The position numbers and the translations under genes are program-made. A model generated the notes under the pieces. That model saw nothing but the letters and a program-made list of their open reading frames with translations, was not told the origin of the DNA and searched no databases. From JBAWYM01 sp037143575 (GTDB lineage: Bacteria; Patescibacteriota; Gracilibacteria; Peribacterales; Peribacteraceae): a stretch of 38,804 nucleotides of DNA. Below, piece by piece: positions 16,317 through 23,738 of this stretch; the stretch's first letter is position 1; each line of letters begins with the position of its first letter. The stretch covers positions 1-38,804 of the forward strand of contig JBAWYM010000010.1 of assembly GCA_037143575.1 (NCBI GenBank), in the 5' to 3' direction.

Positions 16317-17492
16317 ATGAGTTTCGAACAAACACCCGCTGCGGACGTCCCCAAGGATATCGACAAGCACCTGGATGCCCTGCGCTCATCCGTGGAGAAC
16401 AAACTTGGCAGTGCTCAACGGTCGTCCAATATTCCTAAGCAGCAGATCATTCTCACCGCTGCACCGAATGCTGTGCCACCGAAAATTTCGCAGTTGGATC
16501 GGACTATTGCCGCCATCCAGCGGGAACCAGCTTTGGAGAATCGCGTGAAAGCTCTCGCATATTGCGTGGATTCTGCGTATCAAATGCGCGGAGATTCTCT
16601 CAATGTTCAGCAGCTTTCGCATGTACATGACAAGCTCAAAGATTTGGAGAAATTGATGTTCGAAACGATTCCAAAACTGAAGTCCGAAGTCGATCGTGCT
16701 GTGGCGAAACCGGACGCGAAGCAGAGAGAAGCTGCGCTGACCACTCAGAGCAGGCTTGTTCAGAATTTGCGCCAATTGCTGATGAGGCATAGAGGCCTCG
16801 TGAAGGCTGATGGGTCTGCAACGGTTTTTGATCGTGACACTCTGCTGCAGAAATTGGGTCAGGTGGAGGCTCGCATCACTGTCGAGTGGAACAAAGTTCA
16901 GGCGATACTCCAGAAGGAGAAGCAGAATTCTGCAAAGCGTCGGCAGGAGCCCAAGGCTCCGGCAGTGCAACCCGAGCCGATGCCGCAGGAGGACGAACGA
17001 GAGCCGCCGATTATCAATACCGGGAATCGCCCGACCAATATCGAGAAAATGTTTCCGGGTACAGACCCGAAGGAGTTCAACAGATACTATCCGGACTTCC
17101 ACAATGCGATGGAGAAGATCTTCGCAGGAGTGTCGCAGCGAAGCGCGAAGAATCTTCATGGTAATGATCGGATCAGCCTCACAAAAGCGGAATATGATGC
17201 ACTCCTTTTTCTGATGCGTTCGGAGCTTGGCAAGGATGTGCCGGGTGGAGAGCCGGAACTTTCGGTCGAGTTCCTACGAGGTGGTTCACCGGTCGTGTCC
17301 GTGAATGTGGGAGGGAAAATCTCGGTGCCATACATGGCGAAGCCTGGAGAGCAGGTGGTCTGCGATACCACCAATACCTACCAGGCACAGAAAGGACGTG
17401 ATCACGTGTATTCCATCAATGGTTTCATCCAGTTCCTTCCGAAGCAGAGCCCCGATGCGCAGCGGCTCAAAATTGTGGTGGAGGGGCAGTAA
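16317..17492 (+). CDS. Uncharacterised cytoplasmic protein with helical N-terminus
   Basis: The 391-residue product has no signal peptide. Residues 15-200 are helical and partly coiled-coil-like (HVHDKLKDLEKLMFETIPKL). A Pro/Glu-rich linker follows at about 205-235 (EPKAPAVQPEPMPQEDEREP). A C-terminal domain starts at NRPTNIEKMFPGTDPKEFNR and ends in strands (VEFLRGGSPVVSVNVGGKIS). No family is recognised. It is preceded by an extended -10 promoter with a short leader. Gene quality is good throughout. Confidence 0.75.
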   Translation: MSFEQTPAADVPKDIDKHLDALRSSVENKLGSAQRSSNIPKQQIILTAAPNAVPPKISQLDRTIAAIQREPALENRVKALAYCVDSAYQMRGDSLNVQQLSHVHDKLKDLEKLMFETIPKLKSEVDRAVAKPDAKQREAALTTQSRLVQNLRQLLMRHRGLVKADGSATVFDRDTLLQKLGQVEARITVEWNKVQAILQKEKQNSAKRRQEPKAPAVQPEPMPQEDEREPPIINTGNRPTNIEKMFPGTDPKEFNRYYPDFHNAMEKIFAGVSQRSAKNLHGNDRISLTKAEYDALLFLMRSELGKDVPGGEPELSVEFLRGGSPVVSVNVGGKISVPYMAKPGEQVVCDTTNTYQAQKGRDHVYSINGFIQFLPKQSPDAQRLKIVVEGQ

Positions 17493-17545
17493 GTCTCGCG
17501 GAAACTGTTGTGGTGCGACGTGATTTCTCGGATGCATCGATGAGC

Positions 17546-17734
17546 CTAAAACATCGGAGTGATCACCCCCGTCTTCCTGTCGACGGTGTAGAAGTTAAAC
17601 GAAGCCGTGTGATCCGGCAAGAGTTCATACGCGTGGATCGTGAAAGTCGTCTCCGTTGCGCTCTCCACATCGATCACAGGTTTTCCTCCCAGGGATGAAA
17701 CACCACGACTCTCTCCGTGAGACACCTTCGTCGT
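17546..17734 (-). pseudogene. C-terminal fragment of an exported beta-type protein
   Basis: The minus-strand frame encodes 62 residues ending in GGKPVIDVESATETTFTIHA, then YELLPDHTASFNFYTVDRKT, then GVITPMF and a stop. The sequence is convincingly protein-like (a repeating-strand domain with a Y/F-x-V-D-x-x-T-G-x-I end as in many exported proteins). It has no start codon except a possible GTG near its beginning, and the upstream part is replaced by the hairpin-rich DNA at 17747-17876. I infer a gene broken by an insertion. Confidence 0.5.
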
Positions 17735-17746
17735 TCACCCGACTCC

Positions 17747-17876
17747 GCAGGAGGCCCCGAGTGTGAACCCGGGGATGAATGTGGGGGCAATGGATTGCCC
17801 TTGACTCCTGCTCGCCGAGTTTTGCTTGAGAGCGCCGAAGGCGTATCAGAGAGATACCCCGACAGTCAGGTCGGGG
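17747..17876 (+). mobile_element. Run of hairpins resembling an IS200/IS605 right end (omega-RNA-like) remnant
   Basis: Within 130 bp there are five hairpins. GCAGGAG (17747) pairs with CTCCTGC (17805) and encloses GGGCAAT-GG-ATTGCCC (17785-17800). Then come CGCC-GAA-GGCG (17833-17843), GTATC-AGAGA-GATAC (17843-17857) and CCCCGAC-AGTCAG-GTCGGGG (17857-17876). A terminal CCCC..GGGG hairpin followed by AG and TTCAC is typical of right ends of IS200/IS605 elements, whose transcript forms the guide RNA of TnpB. No TnpA or TnpB reading frame remains. The terminal hairpin also lies 4 nt after the stop of the HIT gene, so a terminator role without a T-run is an alternative. Confidence 0.4.
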
Positions 17877-17880
17877 AGCT

Positions 17881-18369
17881 TCACGTTCCAGGTGCAGAGC
17901 GAGCTGTATCGGGCGTTGCGAGCAGATGGAAATGCAGGAAGGTCACGTGTTGGATGGAGGGGCCATTGGTGAATATTTGCCATGACGTGAGATGGTATTC
18001 GTTAATGAGATGACGCATCACCGCATACGCATCGACGAGGTAGGGAACGGAGTCGGTGGTGAACTCGCTCGCATCGCGGATGTCCCGCTTCGGAATGATA
18101 ACGAAATGCACGGGAGCCTGTTTCACCGGACTCTCGATCACGATGGTCCAGTCCGTCTCCAGAACGACGGGTAGAACGCCGGAGAATTTCTGCGTTATGA
18201 CCGATCCGATCAGTCCGGCGAGCTCATTGGGGTGCCAGCAGCGCGCCGCGCAGCGGTGTATGGCGAGGAATGAGCGAGGCTGAACGTCGCTGAACAGAAA
18301 ACCGCCGATGAGTATTCCGGCCGCCAGGCAGAGCAGGGATATCCCGAACGAACGACGGATCAGATGCAT
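17881..18369 (-). CDS. Membrane-anchored HIT-family protein
   Basis: The 162-residue product begins with an N-terminal membrane helix (about residues 8-27, GISLLCLAAGILIGGFLFS) and then shows the histidine-triad fold: VIESPVKQAPVHFVIIPKRD and, near the end, QHVTFLHFHLL. HIT proteins are nucleotide hydrolases or transferases with Q-x-x-x-H-x-H-x-H; here the first histidine of the triad is Phe while the second (catalytic) and third are kept. A membrane anchor is unusual, since HIT proteins are normally cytosolic. The start 18369 is chosen because TACAAT lies 6 nt upstream. The gene ends against the hairpin region at 17857, and its last 14 residues may be altered by that junction. Confidence 0.78.
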   Translation of the reverse strand: MHLIRRSFGISLLCLAAGILIGGFLFSDVQPRSFLAIHRCAARCWHPNELAGLIGSVITQKFSGVLPVVLETDWTIVIESPVKQAPVHFVIIPKRDIRDASEFTTDSVPYLVDAYAVMRHLINEYHLTSWQIFTNGPSIQHVTFLHFHLLATPDTARSAPGT

Positions 18370-18375
18370 GAGGCT

Positions 18376-18381
18376 ATTGTA
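18376..18381 (-). promoter_or_regulatory. -10 box TACAAT before the HIT gene
   Basis: On the minus strand TACAAT ends 6 nt before the ATG at 18369, implying a leaderless mRNA starting at the codon. Confidence 0.45.
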
Positions 18382-18420
18382 CAGGCGGTCTGGCTCTGCC
18401 ATCTCTTTTCAGACGCTTGC

Positions 18421-20007
18421 TCATGGTGCCGGATCGTCCCAACATTTGCTCTCGGTCTTGGTCAGCCGCACCTCATTCTTCAGAAGGTCGAAGACAAAGA
18501 AGAACTTTGAGCTGCATCCTGCATCGCCCGCCGCGCCGGTTATCGGGATGATGGGACCTCTGCGTTTCCCGAACTCATCAAACTGCGCACAGGGTTGGTC
18601 GAAGACGTTCTTTGCCACATCGATGCGGTCGGCTGTTACGTCGTATCGCAGGAGCTTCGTCCCGCCGCAGTAGCCGCCGCTCCAGAGCGCAAGAAATGTC
18701 TTTCCGTCAAGCGAGAGGCATCCTTGTCCGAAGGAGATGACCCCGTTCACGTCCGGAGGCATTCCGCCTGCAATACTGGAGCGCAGGAATGCCGGATACC
18801 AGGAATGCCGTGCATAAGAAATGACCGAAGCGCAGGAATCGAATGCGGGGAACTTGTCATTCAACTCCGGATTGCTGGAGTTCGTGATCTTCACGGAATC
18901 CATGACGCTCTGAAGAAGGGGACTTTCGACACTCTGCGTGAGTATGAGGAGATGATCACTACTCCGGAGCACGACGATTCGAAACAAGGAACCATCTCTG
19001 CTTTCACCCCTCGCTTCCACCGCCGGCAACCCTGCAAACGTCGTATCCTTTATCCATTGCAAACTTTGACCCATATCGAAGCCGCCATTCATGAAATCTT
19101 TCTTGCCAATTTCTGTTTCGAGCCAGTAACGAGGCAGGTCATCAGTTTGCACACCGAGGATTTGCAGCATGAGCGGGCCTGGAGCCAATGAACGGATCAT
19201 GATCAGATCGCTGGTCGGAGAGGATTCTTCAATCGCTGGCTTCTCATTGTCCAGCGCCAGTAATTCCAAGCGATCTGCAGAAAAGGTCAGTTGGTAGCCA
19301 TATTTTACATTCTGGTAAAAGGAGAGATTCTTTCCGACACCGGGAGAAGAGCGAGTTAATTCCTCATACGTCCGCGACGGGAACTTTGTGAGTGTTGTGA
19401 TCCCTTGTGGCATTTGCTTCTCAAGCCGATAGAGTATTTCCGCCATCTCGCCGCGGGTAAGCAGGTGGTCGAATGAGGTGATGGTAAGAGGGATGGCGTA
19501 GGAGGCTTCGAGATCGGTGACGAATGGTCTGTACCATGGTGACAGCGGAAGCGTATGACCGGCATCCGTCGCAACCTCAAGAGCATTCACGATGATTTTG
19601 GCCGCCTCGACGAAGCTGATCGATACGTTTGGATGGAATGTCCCGTCAGGGTAACCAGAAACGTACCGCCGGTTCTTGGCGACACACACGTAGGGGTTGA
19701 ACCAAGCTCCCTGTGGCACATCGGAGAAGACTGAACTCTTTGCACAATCCGCAGTGGAATAATCGTACGAAGATACCGCGAGCAGTATCATCTTTACAAA
19801 CTCCGCCCGGTTGATCGTGGCATCGGGACGGAAAGTGCCGTTTGGATACCCTTGGACGATTCCTTGCTCCTGGATGTACTCGATCGCTGTGGCGTACGGG
19901 TGGGTAGGTGAAACATCACTGAAGCTTGCGAATGCGGTGAGGGGCGAAAAGACCGCGAGTAGGAGAATCCCGCCGAGAGCGCACAGAAGAGATGATCGTA
20001 GAGACAT
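18421..20007 (-). CDS. S-layer-homology (SLH) domain surface protein
   Basis: The 528-residue product starts with a signal peptide (MSLRSSLLCALGGILLLAVF, cleaved near FASFS). Three SLH-like repeats follow in the first 200 residues: FSDVSPTHPYATAIEYIQEQ with GIVQGYPNGTFRPDATINRA, then VFSDVPQGAWFNPYVCVA with VSGYPDGTFHPNVSI, and a weaker third around residues 150-200. SLH repeats anchor proteins to cell-wall polymers. The C-terminal 300 residues are a beta-rich domain of unknown type. I chose ATG 20007 rather than the open ATG at 20076, because a proper signal peptide begins there and the upstream DNA is a duplicated promoter region shared with the next gene. Confidence 0.85.
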   Translation of the reverse strand: MSLRSSLLCALGGILLLAVFSPLTAFASFSDVSPTHPYATAIEYIQEQGIVQGYPNGTFRPDATINRAEFVKMILLAVSSYDYSTADCAKSSVFSDVPQGAWFNPYVCVAKNRRYVSGYPDGTFHPNVSISFVEAAKIIVNALEVATDAGHTLPLSPWYRPFVTDLEASYAIPLTITSFDHLLTRGEMAEILYRLEKQMPQGITTLTKFPSRTYEELTRSSPGVGKNLSFYQNVKYGYQLTFSADRLELLALDNEKPAIEESSPTSDLIMIRSLAPGPLMLQILGVQTDDLPRYWLETEIGKKDFMNGGFDMGQSLQWIKDTTFAGLPAVEARGESRDGSLFRIVVLRSSDHLLILTQSVESPLLQSVMDSVKITNSSNPELNDKFPAFDSCASVISYARHSWYPAFLRSSIAGGMPPDVNGVISFGQGCLSLDGKTFLALWSGGYCGGTKLLRYDVTADRIDVAKNVFDQPCAQFDEFGKRRGPIIPITGAAGDAGCSSKFFFVFDLLKNEVRLTKTESKCWDDPAP

Positions 20008-20080
20008 AGCTGCAGGGAATGTTACCACAAGAGAGGCATCGATGAGGGCTCTCGCGGATTGCAGTCCGGCATGCATGGCA
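19975..20080 (-). repeat. Duplicated promoter plus signal-peptide start, copy 1
   Basis: About 106 bp here match 20456-20561 at roughly 85% identity. The repeat covers the first codons of the SLH gene and about 70 bp upstream. The most conserved part is the non-coding end with GCGGATTGCAGTCCGGCATG (plus strand). Each copy lies at the start of its own gene. Confidence 0.75.
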
Positions 20081-20104
20081 GCGCCAGAATAAAGAGCCCA
20101 ATCC

Positions 20105-20488
20105 TCAGCGTGGCCTATTCTCGCGTAAGCGGTAGCGCACGATGAACTTCACTATTCCGCGCTCAAGCGCAAGCACAATCGCAAGCACAAGAAGAACGAT
20201 CGCAGGAACACCAGCGAGTGGTATGGTGAAGATAGCATAGAACCCAGTATCGATAAGGTTGCCTAGCGCGATCTCCTGTGGAGAAAGATTTGCGTGGGGC
20301 TCGATAACAATACCGCAAACGGGGACCGGCTTCGATCCGAACGGCATTGCGCACCCCTCAATCGCCACGCGGTAATACCCGTAGTCACTGATGAGGATGG
20401 GGGCGATGGCGATCAGCCCAAGGATAATAATTGCGGAGAGCAGGAGCTTCCAACTGAGAGCGCACAGGAAAAATGATCGTAGAGACAT
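20105..20488 (-). CDS. Small membrane protein sharing its 5' region with the SLH gene
   Basis: The 127-residue product starts MSLRSFFLCALSWKLLL, closely matching the start of the SLH protein, then has one hydrophobic helix (about 16-33) and a second long one near residues 83-108 (FYAIFTIPLAGVPAIVLLVL). A small loop holds two cysteines (Cys46 and Cys58), possibly disulfide-bonded outside the cell. The C-terminus is basic (RYRLRENRPR). The open frame extends upstream to 20767 but overlaps the divergent gene at 20634, so I start at 20488. No family is recognised. It seems to have arisen by capture of a duplicated promoter and signal sequence. Confidence 0.62.
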   Translation of the reverse strand: MSLRSFFLCALSWKLLLSAIIILGLIAIAPILISDYGYYRVAIEGCAMPFGSKPVPVCGIVIEPHANLSPQEIALGNLIDTGFYAIFTIPLAGVPAIVLLVLAIVLALERGIVKFIVRYRLRENRPR

Positions 20489-20561
20489 ATCTGCTGAGTA
20501 GCCTACCACAAGACAGGCATCGATGAAGACTCCCGCGGATTGCAGTCCGGCATGCATCGCA
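20456..20561 (-). repeat. Duplicated promoter plus signal-peptide start, copy 2
   Basis: This is the partner of 19975-20080, 481 bp away and in the same orientation. It contains CGGA and TCCG arms around CTGCAA in the conserved upstream part. It drives the 20105-20488 gene. Confidence 0.75.
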
Positions 20562-20596
20562 TGGCAACGGCAAACCGTAAATAGGGCCTTAATAAC

Positions 20597-20626
20597 TTGA
20601 AGTATCTTTACAAAGAAGTCTATCAT
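20597..20626 (+). promoter_or_regulatory. Promoter of the 20634 gene
   Basis: TTGAAG (20597-20602) and TATCAT (20621-20626) are 18 nt apart; the -10 box ends 7 nt before ATG 20634, so the mRNA would be leaderless. Confidence 0.45.
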
Positions 20627-20633
20627 GTAGCCC

Positions 20634-21668
20634 ATGAAGTCCTTGGCTACTCTACTGTTCGTTGTCGTGTTTTCCCTGCACTGTGCAAGTGTTGCCTTTG
20701 CTGCAACCCCTGTATCGACCGTACGGCACCAGATCCTCGCGGGCGCGAGAAGCGTGCCCATGCTCACCTACGTCTTTGGGAGCGGTTGCGCAAGCACTGC
20801 GACAGTACAGAAGATGACGCTCGTTTACGAAGGCACTTCCCCAAATTCCATTCGTTCTCTGTATGCGAAAATCGGCTCCAGGATCGTGACGAATAAGAGG
20901 ACGGTCAATCCACACGATCTCACTGCAACCCTCACATTCCTCCCGCGCACAGCTCCGCTCGTATGCGGAGGAGATACCATTTCAGTGATGGCTGATTTCT
21001 CGCAGACAGCGGCAGGGACATCCCATCGCGTCACTGTAGAACTCCCGACCGATATCATCTCCGACGAAGGTACCGTCGGTGTCCCGACGCAGGGGGCATG
21101 GATCGAAGTGGGGACGCAGCAGAATGCGGCTCCCTCCCCATCTACCGAATCTCTTGGACCTCCATGCAGCGCCGATGGCAGTGCGTCCTGCGATAGCCTC
21201 TCAACTCCCATCATGATATCGGGAACCATTCATGGGTCTTCTATCATCCTGACATTCTCCACGCCGCTCAGCGATGCTTCATCGCCCTCCCCAAGCGCCT
21301 TCAGTGTGAGAGAGCTGGAATACGGCATGGTTCCTTTCTTCCCTGTGGTGAACACCGTTGCGGTCTCGGGAAACCGCATCGAGCTCTCGCTTGCCACCCC
21401 CGTTTGCGCGGAGGAGCCAGTCACCATCACCTCACAGCCCACAGCGGGGGTCACCAGTGTATCTGGATCACCCATACCCGTTCTCTCCGCATTCGCTCTC
21501 ACCAATCTCACGCCACCGTCCACACGGGATGATGACGGTTGTCGACCATTATTGCCTTTGCGGGGGGAGCGCATGAGCCAGCGACTGCGCCGGCAAGCCC
21601 TTGATGTCTACAATAGGTACAATGCTACACACCGGGCACAGAACTCAAGTGCGTCCGCTCCGCGGTAG
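20634..21668 (+). CDS. Exported protein with Ig/SwmB-like repeat
   Basis: The 344-residue protein has a signal peptide (MKSLATLLFVVVFSLHCASV, cleavage near AFA-AT). The first domain (25-140) is beta-rich, with cysteine pairs likely to form disulfides (GSGCAST and LVCGGD). After a Pro/Ser linker, residues 190-295 resemble an Ig-like or SwmB-type repeat (GSSIILTFSTPLSDASSPSP, then VAVSGNRIELSLATPV). The C-terminal 40 residues are basic and possibly disordered. A -10 box 7 nt upstream supports the start. It is divergent from the small membrane protein gene, and convergent with the lipoprotein series that follows. Confidence 0.72.
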   Translation: MKSLATLLFVVVFSLHCASVAFAATPVSTVRHQILAGARSVPMLTYVFGSGCASTATVQKMTLVYEGTSPNSIRSLYAKIGSRIVTNKRTVNPHDLTATLTFLPRTAPLVCGGDTISVMADFSQTAAGTSHRVTVELPTDIISDEGTVGVPTQGAWIEVGTQQNAAPSPSTESLGPPCSADGSASCDSLSTPIMISGTIHGSSIILTFSTPLSDASSPSPSAFSVRELEYGMVPFFPVVNTVAVSGNRIELSLATPVCAEEPVTITSQPTAGVTSVSGSPIPVLSAFALTNLTPPSTRDDDGCRPLLPLRGERMSQRLRRQALDVYNRYNATHRAQNSSASAPR

Positions 21669-21711
21669 AGGATGCATCTCTGGACGTGCAAGATTTCATG
21701 GTTGCAGTGGT

Positions 21712-22980
21712 TCAGGTTTCAATGAAGCTGACCGTTACATGGAACTGCGGAATCTCATTCCATTTCGTACGATCATTGATCAGCGTTTCATCGGAGTTCA
21801 TCCTAATTTCCAGAGTTCGGTAATCACCAAGATACACTTGTCCTGTTTTACCATCTTTCGGCTCCCATCCGCAGCAAAGTGTATGAAGCGGTGCCATGCC
21901 AAAGGTATCGATCAGGTACTGTTCGACGGATGCGGCATCCGATCCGGGAACGGTATAGGAAGCTTCGAAGAGCCGCTGGCTTCCTTGGTTAGGATGGCAC
22001 TCGACGAACGTGAGTGGAGCAGGCTTGCGCCCTAGAGCAGCGAGTATGTCGCTGCACTTTTCTCGGTCACGGTACTGCGCGAGGAGACGATTGCCGAGAG
22101 TGGCTGCATCTTCGAGTACTTTCTTCTTCGTAGGAAACTCAGCAGTATTCACCTCTCCTCTATGGATTGGTGCCTGCGTGAGATCGATTTCCGTCAGCAC
22201 GCCATACCCATCTCTCTCGCCGACGAAGACGAGTGCGCCATTGTCGAATACGCGAAGCTCCGTCATTGGCGCAGCGCAGCAAGCACTTGTCTGTATTGCA
22301 TCAAAGGCGCGGGAAACAGGACTGCCATCGAAGTACACGTATTCTTTCCCGCCCTTCCTCCCGATGAATCCGATCTTCTTTCCATAGGTGAATACGGCGT
22401 GGGAGCCGTCGACGCCGAAACGCTCATTGAAGAAAGTGCCATTGTAGAAAACATCGGATGCTGTCTTCGGTAGTTCCTTGTCCGAAGCAGGGAGCTCCAG
22501 AGCCCGCCGGAAGGAGACAGCAGGTTTTCCTTCAGCTAAATCCACTCTCTGAATCGGTCCGTCTGATCCGTACTCCATCGGTACGGAGAAGAGTTTCTTT
22601 CCGTCTACGAAGAATGACCACTCGTACGATTTCCACGTGAGGATCGGTGCGTCGTACCCCGTATTTACTGCAACGAAGGAATGATCGGCGGATGAAAAGA
22701 AGCTGCATTGACCGCAGGCAGTCGCATATTTCATGGTACAAAGAGGAACATACCGATGGCAGAAGCGAATATTGGGATCCGAAAGTTCGGAAACCGGCAT
22801 GAGTTGATTTGTTGGAAGTTCTTTACCCTGCTTCACGAGCAGATTCGCACCGGAAAAAGCTTCCTCCTGTCCTTGGTATGTAAATTCAGGATTTTTCGAC
22901 AGTCGGATCTCGGTGTATGGCTTTGGTGCCGAGGAGCAGGCGGCAAAGACAAGCGCGAGAAGGAGAATGAGTTTCTTCAT
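21712..22980 (-). CDS. Lipoprotein with KPYTEIRL domain and DUF4952-like tail
   Basis: The signal peptide ends at a lipobox (LVFAACSS, Cys15). Residues 18-300 are clearly paralogous to the lipoprotein at 23735-24649: both share APKPYTEIRL, YQGQEE and FDNGALVFVGERD.YG-LTEID. Unlike that gene it continues into a C-terminal domain of about 110 residues with CSDILAALGRKPAPLTFVEC and TLCCGWEPKDG. The domain resembles DUF4952, which has conserved cysteines and the CCGW block. The gene follows the 22998-23738 gene by 17 nt on the same strand, so they are probably one transcript. I chose ATG 22980 because the 16 residues upstream precede the signal peptide. Confidence 0.78.
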   Translation of the reverse strand: MKKLILLLALVFAACSSAPKPYTEIRLSKNPEFTYQGQEEAFSGANLLVKQGKELPTNQLMPVSELSDPNIRFCHRYVPLCTMKYATACGQCSFFSSADHSFVAVNTGYDAPILTWKSYEWSFFVDGKKLFSVPMEYGSDGPIQRVDLAEGKPAVSFRRALELPASDKELPKTASDVFYNGTFFNERFGVDGSHAVFTYGKKIGFIGRKGGKEYVYFDGSPVSRAFDAIQTSACCAAPMTELRVFDNGALVFVGERDGYGVLTEIDLTQAPIHRGEVNTAEFPTKKKVLEDAATLGNRLLAQYRDREKCSDILAALGRKPAPLTFVECHPNQGSQRLFEASYTVPGSDAASVEQYLIDTFGMAPLHTLCCGWEPKDGKTGQVYLGDYRTLEIRMNSDETLINDRTKWNEIPQFHVTVSFIET

Positions 22981-22997
22981 AGGAGAGTACCGGAAGA

Positions 22998-23738
22998 TTA
23001 TTTGAGGGGTTCGGGAAAGACCATACACGCTTCAAGGGATTCTTTCTTGCCATCGGGCTTCAGAACAAACGTGCAGGCTTTTTCAAGCCAGACATGATTT
23101 TGCAAGTAATCGTACGTGTAATACAAATCGACGAGACAATCGGATTGGATGGTTGAGCCACAGAGGCCACCATGATCATTCTCGGCAAGAAGGGGAAAAT
23201 AGCCGGTCTCGTCACGCAGTCTGTGAAGCAAGCGGCTGTAGGCAATGACCGTGATCTTCCCGTCCGTGGTGGCCGTATTCCTATCGAATATCGTTACGTA
23301 CGGCTCCGTTCCGTTTTTCAACTTCCCATCATATGCTGATCGCAGCGGTTCATTCAGAAAATAACTCTCATCCGGCGGAATGTAGCTGAGCAGACTTCCG
23401 GAAAGGAATCTGGCCTGCTGAACGACTCCGCTCGTCCTATCGTACCGGAAGACTCCGGTGCCTAATTTGCCGACCTCCGCTATGAAGACTCCCCGTGAAT
23501 TCTCCCGATTTTCACAGTACTCGTATGTCCCCGTGATCTCGAAATGATTATCCTGTGGAGCCTTGGCAACTTCGCGATCGAATTGCTCGAGCTGCTCACC
23601 CACGATTGCATCATCGTATGGATAGGATAAGCGGATACAAGTATGCAGCGAAAAAGGCGTTTTCCATGCATCGCCTGGCAGCGAAGCGCAGCCGCAGCAG
23701 AGGAACAGGAGTGCCGAGAAAAGAATGAACTTCTTCAT
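22998..23738 (-). CDS. Lipoprotein, middle gene of the paralogue operon
   Basis: The 246-residue product has a lipoprotein signal (MKKFILFSALLFLCCGC, Cys17). The mature part is beta-rich, with paired cysteines (Cys near residues 35, 75, 193 and 200). The start ATG overlaps the TGA of the preceding lipoprotein gene by 4 nt (ATGA), so translation is coupled. No domain is recognised. It sits between two paralogous lipoproteins and probably belongs to the same envelope module. Confidence 0.75.
   Translation of the reverse strand: MKKFILFSALLFLCCGCASLPGDAWKTPFSLHTCIRLSYPYDDAIVGEQLEQFDREVAKAPQDNHFEITGTYEYCENRENSRGVFIAEVGKLGTGVFRYDRTSGVVQQARFLSGSLLSYIPPDESYFLNEPLRSAYDGKLKNGTEPYVTIFDRNTATTDGKITVIAYSRLLHRLRDETGYFPLLAENDHGGLCGSTIQSDCLVDLYYTYDYLQNHVWLEKACTFVLKPDGKKESLEACMVFPEPLK

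Noticed and set aside
20489..20767. N-terminal extension of the small membrane protein gene
   Set aside because: It overlaps the divergent gene at 20634 and includes the duplicated promoter region; a signal-type helix starts at 20488.
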